DNA of 64,000 bases, from positions 868,001 to 932,000 of the forward strand of contig OY969900.1 of the NCBI GenBank assembly GCA_963704475.1, written 5' to 3'. Below the pieces are notes generated by a model. The model was not told where the DNA came from. It saw only the letters and a program-made list of their open reading frames with translations, and made no database searches. Position 1 is the stretch's first letter. The number at the start of each line of letters is the position of its first letter. This DNA is from UBA9655 sp963704475 (GTDB taxonomy: Bacteria > Pseudomonadota > Alphaproteobacteria > UBA9655). Positions 1 through 9,385 of the stretch are shown here, piece after piece. Made by a program: the position numbers and the translations under genes.

Positions 1-3000
1 TTACTTTACGGTCAAAGGGCTCCCCTGTGCGTCCATCAATTAAGGTCACTTGTCCACTTACATCAAGATTTGCTTTTTTAAGTTCATGATTGATATCTGC
101 TTCATGAGCTCCATCAAAAGCGGGGGTTGCCATAGGAACTGCAGCCGTCAAATGAGTCGCAAGTTCTACAACCTCATCATCTGACATAGCCTTAATCTCT
201 TTCACAATATGATCATCTTCATAGATGTGATCTAAAGTTGTACGTAATAATTTTGTATCTTTGTGCTCCTCAATGGCCATTTTAGATAATACAGTATTAA
301 TCTGACGCCCTAATCCTGCAGCTGCCCATCCCAAATGAGTTTCGAGAATTTGTCCCACGTTCATACGTGAAGGAAGACCGAGAGGGTTTAAAACGACATC
401 AACGGGCGTTCCATCCTCAAGATGAGGCATATCTTCCACGGGAACAATACGAGACACAACTCCCTTGTTTCCATGGCGTCCTGCCATCTTGTCGCCCGGC
501 TGAAGTTTACGCTTAACAGCCACAAACACTTTAACATGCTTCAAAACACCAGTGGGAAGTTCATCGCCACGGCGAAGCTTTTCTACCTTATCCTCAAAAT
601 GTGCCTGGAGTGCAGTAATACGCTCATCATGGTTCTGCTTTGCAGACTCTAAGGCGGACATAATAGCATCATCTTCAACTGTTACTTGACGCCATTGTCC
701 TTTGGAGAGGGTATCAAGCACAGCCTTCGTAATTTTTGTGCCTTTTTTCACACCAGCAGGAGCATTGCTAATTTTTTGATTCATGAGCAATTCTTCGAGC
801 GTTGTATAGAAATTCCTGTCTAGAATGGATCTTTCCGCGTCTCTATCTTTTACGAGACGCTCAATCTCAGCCCGTTCAATAGTCAAAGCACGCTCATCCT
901 TTTCCACTCCTCGACGAGAGAATACACGAACTTCTACAACAGTTCCTTGAACCCCAGGAGGTAATCTTAAAGAAGTGTCCCGCACATCCGATGATTTTTC
1001 TCCAAAAATCGCTCGTAAAAGCTTTTCTTCTGGCGTTGAGGGGGTTTCTCCTTTAGGTGTTACTTTTCCAACAAGGATGTCACCTGGTTTTACATCTGCT
1101 CCAATATATACAATGCCTGCTTCGTCTAAGTGACGCAGCGCTTCATCACCAATATTGGGGATATCACGTGTAATTTCTTCATTTCCAAGCTTTGTATCAC
1201 GTGCCAGCACCTCAAACTCTTCAATATGAATGGAGGTAAAAATATCATTTTTGACGATTCGCTCAGAGATAATGATGGAATCCTCAAAATTGTAACCATT
1301 CCAAGGCACAAATGCAACGAGAGCATTCGACCCAAGAGCTAGATCACCCAAGTCCATACAAGGACCATCCGCAATAATATCGCCTTTCTCAATCTTATCC
1401 CCTATCTTCACAAGGGGTTTTTGATTCACACAGGTTTTGTCGTTGGAGCGCTGGAACTTTAAAAGTTTATAAATATCCACATTGCTTGTGGTCATAGCAC
1501 TTGCATCCGTCGCACGAATTATGATTCGGGAGGCATCTACTTGATCAACAATGCCTGCTCTTTTTGCAACAATAGCAACACCTGAATCCCATGCTACAGG
1601 GCCTTCCATCCCAGTCCCTACAAAGGGGGCTTCTGTGCGCAAAAGAGGCACGGCTTGGCGTTGCATGTTTGACCCCATCAAGGCGCGGTTTGCATCGTCA
1701 TTTTCAACAAAGGGAATAAGAGAAGCGGCCACGGAGACGATCTGTTTTGGAGAAACGTCCATCAAATCGATTTCTGCAGCTGACACAACTATAAAGTCAC
1801 CGTTCTGTCTACAGCTCACAAAATCTGAGATAAAGCGATTATTTTTATCGATCTCTGCGTTAGCCTGCGCAATGGTGTGCTTACTCTCATCCATAGCCGT
1901 AAGATAAACAATATCTTTTGTTACCACTCCCCCAACAACTTTACGGTAAGGAGTTTCTATAAATCCGTATTTATTCACCCGTGCATAGGTTGCAAGAGAG
2001 TTAATAAGACCAATATTGGGTCCTTCCGGTGTTTCAATGGGACAAATACGCCCATAATGAGTTGGATGTACATCTCGAACCTCAAAGGTTGCGCGATCTC
2101 GTGTTAATCCTCCTGGTCCTAAGGCTGACAAGCGACGCTTGTGGTTAATTTCAGAAAGAGGGTTCGTTTGATCCATGAACTGAGACAATTGAGACGTTCC
2201 AAAAAATTCCCGCACAACCGCTGCTGCGGGTTTTGCATTAATTAAGTCATGAGGCATGACCGTATCAATTTCAACAGAACTCATACGCTCTCGAATGGCG
2301 CGTTCCATGCGAGAAAGTCCTAAACGATATTGGTTTTCTAAAAGTTCTCCTACGGACCTGACACGACGATTACCAAGATTATCAATATCATCGATGGTGC
2401 CACGCCCATCTTTCAAATCTAAAAGAACTTTGACGATTGCCAAGATGTCTTCTTTTCGTAATACACGAACTGTATCTGGCGTTTCTAAAGCAAGACGAGA
2501 ATTCATCTTGACACGCCCAACTGACGATAAATCATACCGCTCTGGATTAAAGAAAAGTCCATGAAAAAGGATTTCCGCACCTTCAACCGTTGGGGGCTCT
2601 CCTGGACGCAGAATCCGATAGATATCTATCAGCGCATTTTCCCGCGTCAAATTCTTGTCTGCCACCAGAGTATTACGCAAATAAGCGCCCACATTGACAT
2701 AATCAATATCAAGAGTAGCGATTGTTTTAACGCCAATACCATCTAAGGTTTCTAACAAAGCGGCCGTGATTTCATCCCCTGCTTCTGCGTAAATTTCACC
2801 TGTTGTCTCATTAATGATATCGCTGGAAACATACCCCCCGAGAAGGTCATCTTGATAAATCAGAACTTCATCCAGGCCCTCTGTCTGGAGTTTTCGCGCA
2901 AACCGCGGATTCATCTTTGCTCCAGCAGCCGCAACAACCTTACCTGTTTTTGCGTCAATTAAATCATGGCTAAGCTTTCCTACTTTCACTTTTTCAGGGC

Positions 3001-3817
3001 GAAAAGCAGTTTTCCAATTTTCCTTAATTTTTGTATAACTTACTGTTTCATAAAAGGTGTTTAAGATTTCCTCTCGGGACATCCCCTGAGCTTCAAGGGG
3101 ATCGAGTTTTTCTCCCTTTTTTTCTGCAAGTTTGCGCTTTTCTTCTGTTTCTTTACTATCAAGAGCCATAAGAAGCGTTGTTACTGGAAGCTTTCTTTTC
3201 CGATCAATACGGGCATAAACGATATCTTTGGCATCAAATTCAATATCAAGCCATGATCCTCGGTAAGGAATAACCCGTGCAGAAAAGAGGTATTTTCCTG
3301 AAGAGTGAGTTTTACCACTATCATGATCAAAGAAAACGCCAGGGGAGCGATGCATTTGAGAAACAACAACCCGCTCTATTCCATTGATAATAAAAGTTCC
3401 ATTCTTAGTCATGAGCGGGATATCACCCATGTAAACTTCTTGTTCTTTTATATCACGAATAGATTTTGAGCCTGTATCTTCGTCAATGTCCCAAACAACG
3501 AGGCGGAAGGTAACACGCAGGGGTGCCGCATAGGTCATGCCTCTTTGCTTACATTCCTCCATGTCATACTTAGGCGGATCATAATCATACCGAAAAAACT
3601 CAAGTTGAGCTTTCTCAGAAAAATCACTAATAGGAAAAGCGAACTGAAAAACTTCTTGCAAACCCATGGGCGCCCTTTTGTCAGCAGGGACGTCCATCTG
3701 CAAAAATTTTTCATAAGACGTTGTTTGCAACTCAATTAGATTCGGCAAAGGAGTTATCTCTGGAATTCGTGCGAAACTTTTACGAATTCTTTTGCGTTCC
3801 GTATACGTTCTTGCCAT
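1..3817 (-). CDS. rpoB: DNA-directed RNA polymerase subunit beta (3' end outside window)
   Basis: Beta subunit of RNA polymerase, forming half of the catalytic cleft and the rifampicin pocket. The minus-strand frame begins MARTYTERKRIRKSFARIPE and stays open to base 1, about 1272 residues, so roughly the last 100 residues of a normal alphaproteobacterial RpoB are missing. The rifampicin region is readable near residues 540-575 (SQLSQFMDQTNPLSEI, KRRLSALGPGGLTRDRA), followed by the conserved PTHYGRICPIETPEGPNIGL. The KRKLQPGDKMAGRHGNKGV active-site segment lies near residues 1090-1110. The start is preceded by AGAGG. No rplL lies upstream: the next gene is divergent, so rpoB must have its own promoter. 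Identity is certain; the start is very likely. Confidence 0.97.
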   Translation of the reverse strand, partial: MARTYTERKRIRKSFARIPEITPLPNLIELQTTSYEKFLQMDVPADKRAPMGLQEVFQFAFPISDFSEKAQLEFFRYDYDPPKYDMEECKQRGMTYAAPLRVTFRLVVWDIDEDTGSKSIRDIKEQEVYMGDIPLMTKNGTFIINGIERVVVSQMHRSPGVFFDHDSGKTHSSGKYLFSARVIPYRGSWLDIEFDAKDIVYARIDRKRKLPVTTLLMALDSKETEEKRKLAEKKGEKLDPLEAQGMSREEILNTFYETVSYTKIKENWKTAFRPEKVKVGKLSHDLIDAKTGKVVAAAGAKMNPRFARKLQTEGLDEVLIYQDDLLGGYVSSDIINETTGEIYAEAGDEITAALLETLDGIGVKTIATLDIDYVNVGAYLRNTLVADKNLTRENALIDIYRILRPGEPPTVEGAEILFHGLFFNPERYDLSSVGRVKMNSRLALETPDTVRVLRKEDILAIVKVLLDLKDGRGTIDDIDNLGNRRVRSVGELLENQYRLGLSRMERAIRERMSSVEIDTVMPHDLINAKPAAAVVREFFGTSQLSQFMDQTNPLSEINHKRRLSALGPGGLTRDRATFEVRDVHPTHYGRICPIETPEGPNIGLINSLATYARVNKYGFIETPYRKVVGGVVTKDIVYLTAMDESKHTIAQANAEIDKNNRFISDFVSCRQNGDFIVVSAAEIDLMDVSPKQIVSVAASLIPFVENDDANRALMGSNMQRQAVPLLRTEAPFVGTGMEGPVAWDSGVAIVAKRAGIVDQVDASRIIIRATDASAMTTSNVDIYKLLKFQRSNDKTCVNQKPLVKIGDKIEKGDIIADGPCMDLGDLALGSNALVAFVPWNGYNFEDSIIISERIVKNDIFTSIHIEEFEVLARDTKLGNEEITRDIPNIGDEALRHLDEAGIVYIGADVKPGDILVGKVTPKGETPSTPEEKLLRAIFGEKSSDVRDTSLRLPPGVQGTVVEVRVFSRRGVEKDERALTIERAEIERLVKDRDAERSILDRNFYTTLEELLMNQKISNAPAGVKKGTKITKAVLDTLSKGQWRQVTVEDDAIMSALESAKQNHDERITALQAHFEDKVEKLRRGDELPTGVLKHVKVFVAVKRKLQPGDKMAGRHGNKGVVSRIVPVEDMPHLEDGTPVDVVLNPLGLPSRMNVGQILETHLGWAAAGLGRQINTVLSKMAIEEHKDTKLLRTTLDHIYEDDHIVKEIKAMSDDEVVELATHLTAAVPMATPAFDGAHEADINHELKKANLDVSGQVTLIDGRTGEPFDRKV

Positions 3818-3901
3818 AAGTACCTCTTATCTCGGGTTAGGTCGAGTTAAGCAAATTGCAGAAACAACTTGTGTGTAACTGTTCACCTGTCTACCCTCCG
3901 T

Positions 3902-4117
3902 TGTCATCCCCGACTTACAAATCCTTCATTTTCGAAGAAAATGCAGGATATTTAAGTTTGTCATCCTCGAGCTAGAAGTTCTTGATTCGCAAAGCAAATC
4001 ATTAAAACTTCTTCATCGAGGATCTTGCTGAAACACCGAGTGCTTACAAGAAGATCCCCGATCAATGAATCCTAATGTTTTCTTTAAAAACGAAGGATTT
4101 GTAAGTCGGGAATGACA
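3902..4117. repeat. nested palindromic repeat (TGTCATCC family)
   Basis: The outer element has 26-nt inverted arms at 3902-3927 and 4092-4117 that differ at one base; they begin TGTCATCCCCGACTTACAAA. A second palindrome starting TGTCATCCTCGAGCTAG fills 3959-4024 and pairs with itself (TCCTCGA with TCGAGGA, AGAAGTT with AACTTCT). This looks like one mobile palindrome inserted in another. A partial relative of the inner one is at 62904. It sits in the 700-bp gap upstream of rpoB, where rplL would be expected. Confidence 0.85.
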
Positions 4118-4390
4118 AGAAGGACCCGAAAACGACAAAGTTTGGAAAGTGACGAATAATCTTTGCAATTTGGCTCTCTATAAAACAAAAAGGTACAACT
4201 CAGCGAAGCCCTTGAGGATCACTAACTTGCCTAGATGTTAACTATTTGTTAAGACTTCTTTGCACGTTTTTAAATCCTTGTCAACGAGGAAATCACTGGA
4301 TGGAAGCTTTTTTTTCACTGGTACATTCAATTTTAAAAAGCAAGCCATTCCTACCTGCTCATTTTTCATAAGAGTCTTTCTTTTTGGCAT

Positions 4391-4530
4391 TTGGCAAAAA
4401 AATAAATCAGTATTAATATAATATTAATTATTAAATGTTATTATTTATTATATTCTATTATTGTATAGTTATTTTATTAATGTATTTAAAATTTTAATGT
4501 ATTTAAAATTATTTTATGAAAGGACATCAA
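4391..4530 (+). promoter_or_regulatory. AT-rich leader with 17-bp tandem repeat
   Basis: This is an almost pure A/T stretch upstream of the secreted protein gene. It contains two perfect, directly adjacent 17-bp copies of TTAATGTATTTAAAATT at 4477-4493 and 4494-4510. The region probably carries the promoter, but I cannot fix -35/-10 boxes because nearly any placement fits. The rest of the 4118-4390 gap shows no gene or repeat that I can support. Confidence 0.4.
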
Positions 4531-5076
4531 ATGTATTTATCCTCAAATAAACTACTTTATTCAGCTTTTGGCCTTGCCTTAACTCTACAATTTTCTTTTC
4601 CTGATCAAGTCTTAGGGATGAACGAGGGGAGTGATGAGTTTAGTAGTGCATCAACCCCCCACCCACAATCCCCTCCTCCATCATCAGAAACATTCTTAGG
4701 GATGAACGACGGGGATGATGGGTTTGCCTCAACCAACAAGTCACAACCTCCTCTTCCATCATCAGCAAGACTGGAGGACGGTATTGAAAGATCAGGAGAA
4801 AATCTTAAAAGATCACTAGTAGAGTTTGTTAATAGTGACCAAAACCTCGCGAGAAACTCCAACGCTCAGGATCCAGATAAATTTTTTACAACAGCGAAAA
4901 ACTTTGCAGAAAGCGCACATGATTTCTATCATGCAAAAGGAGATCCTCTAAAGACTGACGCGCGCGCTAGAGAGTTTCTTATAATATCTGGTTTTGATCT
5001 CAATCTATTTTCTGCTGACAAACTCAACAGCATTATAGCTATACTACTACATGGGCCTGCAGCCACACATGAGTAA
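4531..5076 (+). CDS. small secreted protein of unknown function
   Basis: About 181 residues; I do not recognise the family. The ATG at 4531 is chosen over the in-frame ATG at 4516 because AAAGGA at 4519-4524 sits six bases before it. The N-terminus (MYLSSNKLLYSAFGLALTLQ) is a signal peptide with probable cleavage after VLG. The next 50 residues hold two imperfect copies of a Pro/Ser-rich unit that begins LGMN, followed by E/D, G, S/D and D. The C-terminal half is more ordinary and probably folded. It is divergent from rpoB and convergent with lysK. The signal peptide plus low-complexity style matches other secreted ORFs near 45-53 kb. Confidence 0.65.
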   Translation: MYLSSNKLLYSAFGLALTLQFSFPDQVLGMNEGSDEFSSASTPHPQSPPPSSETFLGMNDGDDGFASTNKSQPPLPSSARLEDGIERSGENLKRSLVEFVNSDQNLARNSNAQDPDKFFTTAKNFAESAHDFYHAKGDPLKTDARAREFLIISGFDLNLFSADKLNSIIAILLHGPAATHE

Positions 5077-5084
5077 GAAGAGCA

Positions 5085-5136
5085 GTATCTTGAGCCTTGA
5101 GGTAAGAAGGAGGAACTTGCCAATGACTCAAGATAC
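5085..5136. terminator. hairpin between convergent genes
   Basis: Perfect 10-bp arms GTATCTTGAG (5085-5094) and CTCAAGATAC (5127-5136), with a weaker inner stem (GGTAAG with CTTGCC), lie between the convergent secreted-protein gene and lysK. There is no long T-run, so termination activity is inferred from position. Confidence 0.45.
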
Positions 5137-5156
5137 CACCAACGCCTTCTTTCCCC

Positions 5157-6725
5157 CTACTCTTCCTTTTGTAACGCCGCATCGATTAACGTAATTGTCT
5201 CTTCAATGCCATAAAGGGCAATGAAAGAGCCCATACGCGGCCCTTCATCTTGGCCAAGAAGGATTTGATACAGAGCCTTAAACCAATCCCGGAGATTTGT
5301 ATACTTATGCCGTTTCCCAACCTCATAAATTTCTGTTTGTATTGCATCTGGATCAGCGGGAAGATCTTGTAAACTTTGAGCAAGGTCTTCGAGGGCTTTT
5401 CGTTCTTCAGCCGTTGGAAGGCGATAGTGTTTATTTGGCTTTACGAAATCTCTGTAGTATGCAATGGCATATTCCACAAGGCGATCAACCATCGGCATAG
5501 CTTGAGGCGTTGCATGCGGCGCATATCTGCTAATAAATCCCCACAAAACGTTTTTATCTTCCGTATTACACACGCTTGCTAGATTGAGTAAAATTCCAAA
5601 GCTTAAGGGAAGCTCTTCGCGTGGAGGATTTCCGCTATGGACATGCCACACGGGATTAACGAGTTTTTGATCCACAGGTTGTCCTGGAAATTTATCAAGA
5701 AAAGCTAAGTATTCATCAACTGCCCGGGGAATCACATCAAAATAAAGGCGCTTTGCTTTGCGGGGCGCTTGGTACATGAAATAGGCAAGACTTTCTTCAG
5801 GGGCATATTTGAGCCATTCTTCAATCGAGAGGCCATTTCCTTTAGATTTTGAAATTTTTGTTCCATCGGCATCAAGGAAAAGTTCATAATTAAAGCCTTC
5901 TGGAGGACGATAGCCCAATACCTTGCAAACTTGGCTCGACAGTTTAACCGACTCGATCAGGTCTTTCCCAGCCATCTCATAATCTACCCCAAAAGCTGCC
6001 CATCGCATCCCCCAATCTACTTTCCATTGAAGTTTACAATGCCCTCCTGTCACAAGCGTTTCCACGAGCTTCCCATCGTCACGCTTGTAAACAATCGTTC
6101 CTTTTTGTGCGTTTCGCTCTACCACGGGAACCTGTAAAACCCGCCCTGTTTCTGCACAAATCGGCAAAAATGGACTGTAGGTTGCGCGGCGCTCTGTCCT
6201 TAAAGTCGGGAGAATAATATTAATGATTTCATCATAATGGGCGAGAACAGAAAGGAGCATCGGATCAAAGTGCCCAGACATATAGCACGCGGTAGAGCTT
6301 ATAAATTCATAGTCAAACCCAAAGGTATCCAAAAAGGCTTTAAGGCGCGCATTATTATGATGGCCAAAGCTTTCATGGGTGCCAAAAGGATCCGGGATTT
6401 GGGTTAAGGGTTTGCCAAGATGATCTCGCAGAAGCTCTGAATTTGGGATGTTATCTGGTATTTTGCGCAATCCATCCATGTCATCTGAAACCGCATATAA
6501 TTTTGTGGGAATATCAGACAGTACTGAAAACGCATGGCGCACCATTGTCGTCCGTACAACTTCTCCAAAGGTTCCAATATGGGGTAGTCCAGAGGGGCCA
6601 TAGCCTGTCTCAAAAAGAACAAATCCTTTAGGAGAGGACGTAATATCAAGACGATGCAGAAGTTTTCTGGCTTCTTCAAAAGGCCATGCGGGAGATGTTT
6701 GAGCGTAGGGGCGAATATTTTGCAT
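5157..6725 (-). CDS. lysK: lysyl-tRNA synthetase, class I
   Basis: Charges tRNA-Lys with lysine in the cytoplasm. At 522 residues it has the length of the class I (archaeal-type) enzyme that most alphaproteobacteria use instead of class II LysS. The HIGH-type motif is LPHIGTFGE near residue 48 and the KMSKS motif is KISKSKGNG near residue 292; both are intact. The C-terminal helical anticodon-binding part is present to the end (YGIEETITLIDAALQKEE). It is preceded on the same strand by two tRNA genes but is far enough away to have its own promoter. Nothing unusual is visible. Confidence 0.97.
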   Translation of the reverse strand: MQNIRPYAQTSPAWPFEEARKLLHRLDITSSPKGFVLFETGYGPSGLPHIGTFGEVVRTTMVRHAFSVLSDIPTKLYAVSDDMDGLRKIPDNIPNSELLRDHLGKPLTQIPDPFGTHESFGHHNNARLKAFLDTFGFDYEFISSTACYMSGHFDPMLLSVLAHYDEIINIILPTLRTERRATYSPFLPICAETGRVLQVPVVERNAQKGTIVYKRDDGKLVETLVTGGHCKLQWKVDWGMRWAAFGVDYEMAGKDLIESVKLSSQVCKVLGYRPPEGFNYELFLDADGTKISKSKGNGLSIEEWLKYAPEESLAYFMYQAPRKAKRLYFDVIPRAVDEYLAFLDKFPGQPVDQKLVNPVWHVHSGNPPREELPLSFGILLNLASVCNTEDKNVLWGFISRYAPHATPQAMPMVDRLVEYAIAYYRDFVKPNKHYRLPTAEERKALEDLAQSLQDLPADPDAIQTEIYEVGKRHKYTNLRDWFKALYQILLGQDEGPRMGSFIALYGIEETITLIDAALQKEE

Positions 6726-6919
6726 TATTAGACCTTATATAACGCGAGTCGTACAAATTTTTTAAGAATTGAAAAAAACATGGAACACCATTTTGATAGA
6801 TTTGTCAAAGACTTATCTGTGCATTTGTTTCTGATGGCATCTGTTGAAGATAATGGGTGAAAAGAGAGTAAACGAGGTAGTTGGTTAAGGGATAAAGGTA
6901 AAAAAACAAATAAATTCAA

Positions 6920-7004
6920 TGGTGCCCGCTGCCAGACTCGAACTGGCATGACCGGAGGTCGACAGATTTTAAGTCTGTTGTGTCTACCATTCCACCAAGC
7001 GGGC
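6920..7004 (-). tRNA. tRNA-Leu (UAA)
   Basis: 85 nt with encoded CCA. The acceptor arms GCCCGCT/AGCGGGC pair fully. The anticodon arm ACAGA-CTTAAAA-TCTGT gives anticodon UAA. The long variable arm is as expected for tRNA-Leu, and the T arm is GCCAG-TTCGAGT-CTGGC. Confidence 0.96.
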
Positions 7005-7162
7005 CGGCCAGCAGTATTCAGCATTCTGCCCTCAATGTCTAGAGGAAATCACCAGCGTTCTGAACACGCACACCACAAAAATTCTTTACATTTTTCAATT
7101 AATCTTTGTTATCCTTGAATGTCCCACAAAGAAAAAAAGCCACACTAGAAATCTCTAAAAAA

Positions 7163-7252
7163 TGGCGGATGGGGTGGGATTCGAACCCACGAGACGCTTA
7201 CACGTCTGCCGGTTTTCAAGACCGGTGCCTTCAACCGCTCGGCCACCCATCC
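7163..7252 (-). tRNA. tRNA-Ser (UGA)
   Basis: 90 nt with encoded CCA. The acceptor arms GGATGGG/CCCATCC pair fully. The anticodon loop CTTGAAA between CCGGT and ACCGG gives anticodon UGA. The long variable arm fits the class II structure, and the T arm is GTGGG-TTCGAAT-CCCAC. Confidence 0.97.
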
Positions 7253-7411
7253 AGTCTGCGCTTTTATGCCGTAGCCGGAAGAAAAAGTAAGCTCACTATA
7301 CCTATCTTTTTGCTTATCTTTCAATCTTAAATTCGTGTCAGTCAAGATTCTTGCGAGTTTACCCAATAATCGGTAGAATGCTCGCTCACATAAATAAGGT
7401 GATGGAAACTC

Positions 7412-9025
7412 ATGATTCAAGCCCTCCAAAAATTCTCTCAGTCTTGGATTGCAAAAGCTTTTCTTGCGGTTGTTGCATTAAGTTTCATGGTATTCTTTGG
7501 AGGAGGAAGCTGGTTTCAATCCAACAATAGGCATGCCATTGTCGCAGAAATTGGAACGACAGCCATTAGCCGTCAGCAATTTGCGGAAAAAGTACAACAA
7601 CGCATCCAACAGGTAATGGCGCAGACAGGACAATCAATCAACCGGGAAGATCTTTTAAAAATTGGGCTTCCTCAGATGGTCTTGAGTCACCTGATTCAAG
7701 AAAACTTGCTCAATCTTGAAGCAGCCCAGTTAGGTCTTACGGTAAGTGATGAGAGTCTCCGGCATCATATTCACACCATCAAGGCCTTTCAAAATAAAAA
7801 AGGCATGTTTGACTATTCTCTTTTTCGCCAGATTTTACAGGCAAATGGTCTTTCGGAGGCGATCTTTCTTCAGGAAGTGCGTCAAGACCTTATGCGTGCA
7901 CAATTGGTGGACGCTATTCAGGTTGGGGCCTATGTCCCTGATGAGATGGCTTCTCGCCTCTTTGATGCTCAATATCAATCGCGTCAAGCTAGTTTGCTTC
8001 TGATTTCCCCTCAAAATATGCCTGTCCCTCCTGCGCCGTCTCTTGAGGTATTGGAAGCTTTTTATAAGGAAAATCAAGCAGAGTTTAAAATGCCAGAGCT
8101 TAGGGCCTTAACTGTTTTCACACTTGATCCCGCGTACCTTGTTAAGCAAGTTCCGGTTACAGAAGCAGAGATACAATCTGTCTATGAAGCTAAAGCAGAG
8201 ACTTTTGGCAAGAAACCTCTTGCAGAAGTTAAGAACTTGATCGTTGCAGATATTCAAAAAGAAAAAGCAATTGAATTAGCTTATCAACTAACCCAAGAGC
8301 TTGATGATAAGATTGCTGGGGGAGCAACTCTTGAAGAACTTTCTCCACAAACACAAGGAGCGACCCTCTTAAAGCTTGACCTTGTTGATGCCAAAGGACA
8401 AGACCGTGCGAAAGCACCCCTTGCTACTTTGCCTAAAGATCAAGATCTTGCTCAGGAGATCCTTAACACAGGATTTAGTCTTGAAGAAAATACGGACAGC
8501 CCTTTCTCTCAAGCTCGTAATGGGATTTATTACATGGTGCGCGTAGATAAAATTATGCCTCCAGCCCTTCCTGCTTTTGCTTCAATCAAAGAATATGTTA
8601 AAAAAATGTGGGAATATTCAGAGCAATTTAAAGCCGCAAAAACGAAAGCTGAAGCCTATGTTCGTGCCTTTAATCAGGGAGATAAAAAAGTTTCTTTAAT
8701 GACTCTTCTGCCTAACCTTTCTTTAGGAACGCCTTCGCCTTCTGTGTCTAATGAAGTCAAAAATCTTGTCTTTTCCTTGCGTCCAAACCAGACAGCGATG
8801 ACGTTCACACCAAAAGGTTTTGCCGTGGTTACATTGAATACCATTATTCCCCCTCAAGCAAAGATAAAGAAAGAGAAGATGGAATCATTTAAAGAGGATC
8901 TCTTGAAACAATATCAGGGAGATCTTGTAATGGCGTACCTCAATGCCCTTCGCATTCGTTATCCTGTTAAAGTCTATAAGGATATGATCATGAGCTTATT
9001 TGCGCAGCCTGAGGAAAGAGGTTAG
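7412..9025 (+). CDS. PpiD-like membrane-anchored folding protein, parvulin domain apparently lost
   Basis: 537 residues with one N-terminal membrane anchor (residues 14-32) after MIQALQKFSQSWIAKAF, the typical PpiD/SurA_N_3 opening, followed by the long helical chaperone domain. PpiD assists outer-membrane and periplasmic protein folding from the inner membrane. In family members a parvulin domain of about 90-100 residues follows the helix ending YEAKAETF. Here that point runs straight into KPLAEVKNLIVADIQKEKA, which in relatives lies after the parvulin domain. I therefore infer a precise internal loss of the PPIase domain, consistent with a length below the usual 620 or so. It is a stand-alone plus-strand gene after the tRNAs. 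Confidence 0.8.
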   Translation: MIQALQKFSQSWIAKAFLAVVALSFMVFFGGGSWFQSNNRHAIVAEIGTTAISRQQFAEKVQQRIQQVMAQTGQSINREDLLKIGLPQMVLSHLIQENLLNLEAAQLGLTVSDESLRHHIHTIKAFQNKKGMFDYSLFRQILQANGLSEAIFLQEVRQDLMRAQLVDAIQVGAYVPDEMASRLFDAQYQSRQASLLLISPQNMPVPPAPSLEVLEAFYKENQAEFKMPELRALTVFTLDPAYLVKQVPVTEAEIQSVYEAKAETFGKKPLAEVKNLIVADIQKEKAIELAYQLTQELDDKIAGGATLEELSPQTQGATLLKLDLVDAKGQDRAKAPLATLPKDQDLAQEILNTGFSLEENTDSPFSQARNGIYYMVRVDKIMPPALPAFASIKEYVKKMWEYSEQFKAAKTKAEAYVRAFNQGDKKVSLMTLLPNLSLGTPSPSVSNEVKNLVFSLRPNQTAMTFTPKGFAVVTLNTIIPPQAKIKKEKMESFKEDLLKQYQGDLVMAYLNALRIRYPVKVYKDMIMSLFAQPEERG

Positions 9026-9385
9026 TTAGAATAGATAAGATTATCCTTTGGCTTTCAACCTACACTGCGAAAAAACGCAATCGCTACAGCCCAGCATTTT
9101 AACGAGCGTACGAAGAAAACTTTAACGGGGAACGGTTTGGGCTCGAGGTTATGCTGTTTCTATCCTGGAGTTTAAAAGAGAAAGTTAAAGAATCAGCAGT
9201 AGCTTGATGGATAAGGCCACAATGAAGAAGGAGAACTCTAACTTTTGATGCAAGTCTTGCTCTCCGGACTGCCCCAATCTACCAAGCTCCCGCTACGTGA
9301 GGGCATTATGACTTCTGTCTGTTCGGACAATAATAACCCTGTGCACACGCTTTAACTCTGTAAAGCTTGCCGTTACACCGCTTTA
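9026..9385. other. gap without identifiable gene
   Basis: No open frame of useful length and no hairpin or repeat that I can defend. Six-frame reading gives only stop-rich fragments. It may be a decayed gene or insertion remnant, but I find no recognisable motif. Confidence 0.3.

Noticed and set aside
9026..9385. Transposase remnant after ppiD
   Set aside because: Short stop-rich frames on both strands show no transposase motif that I can defend.
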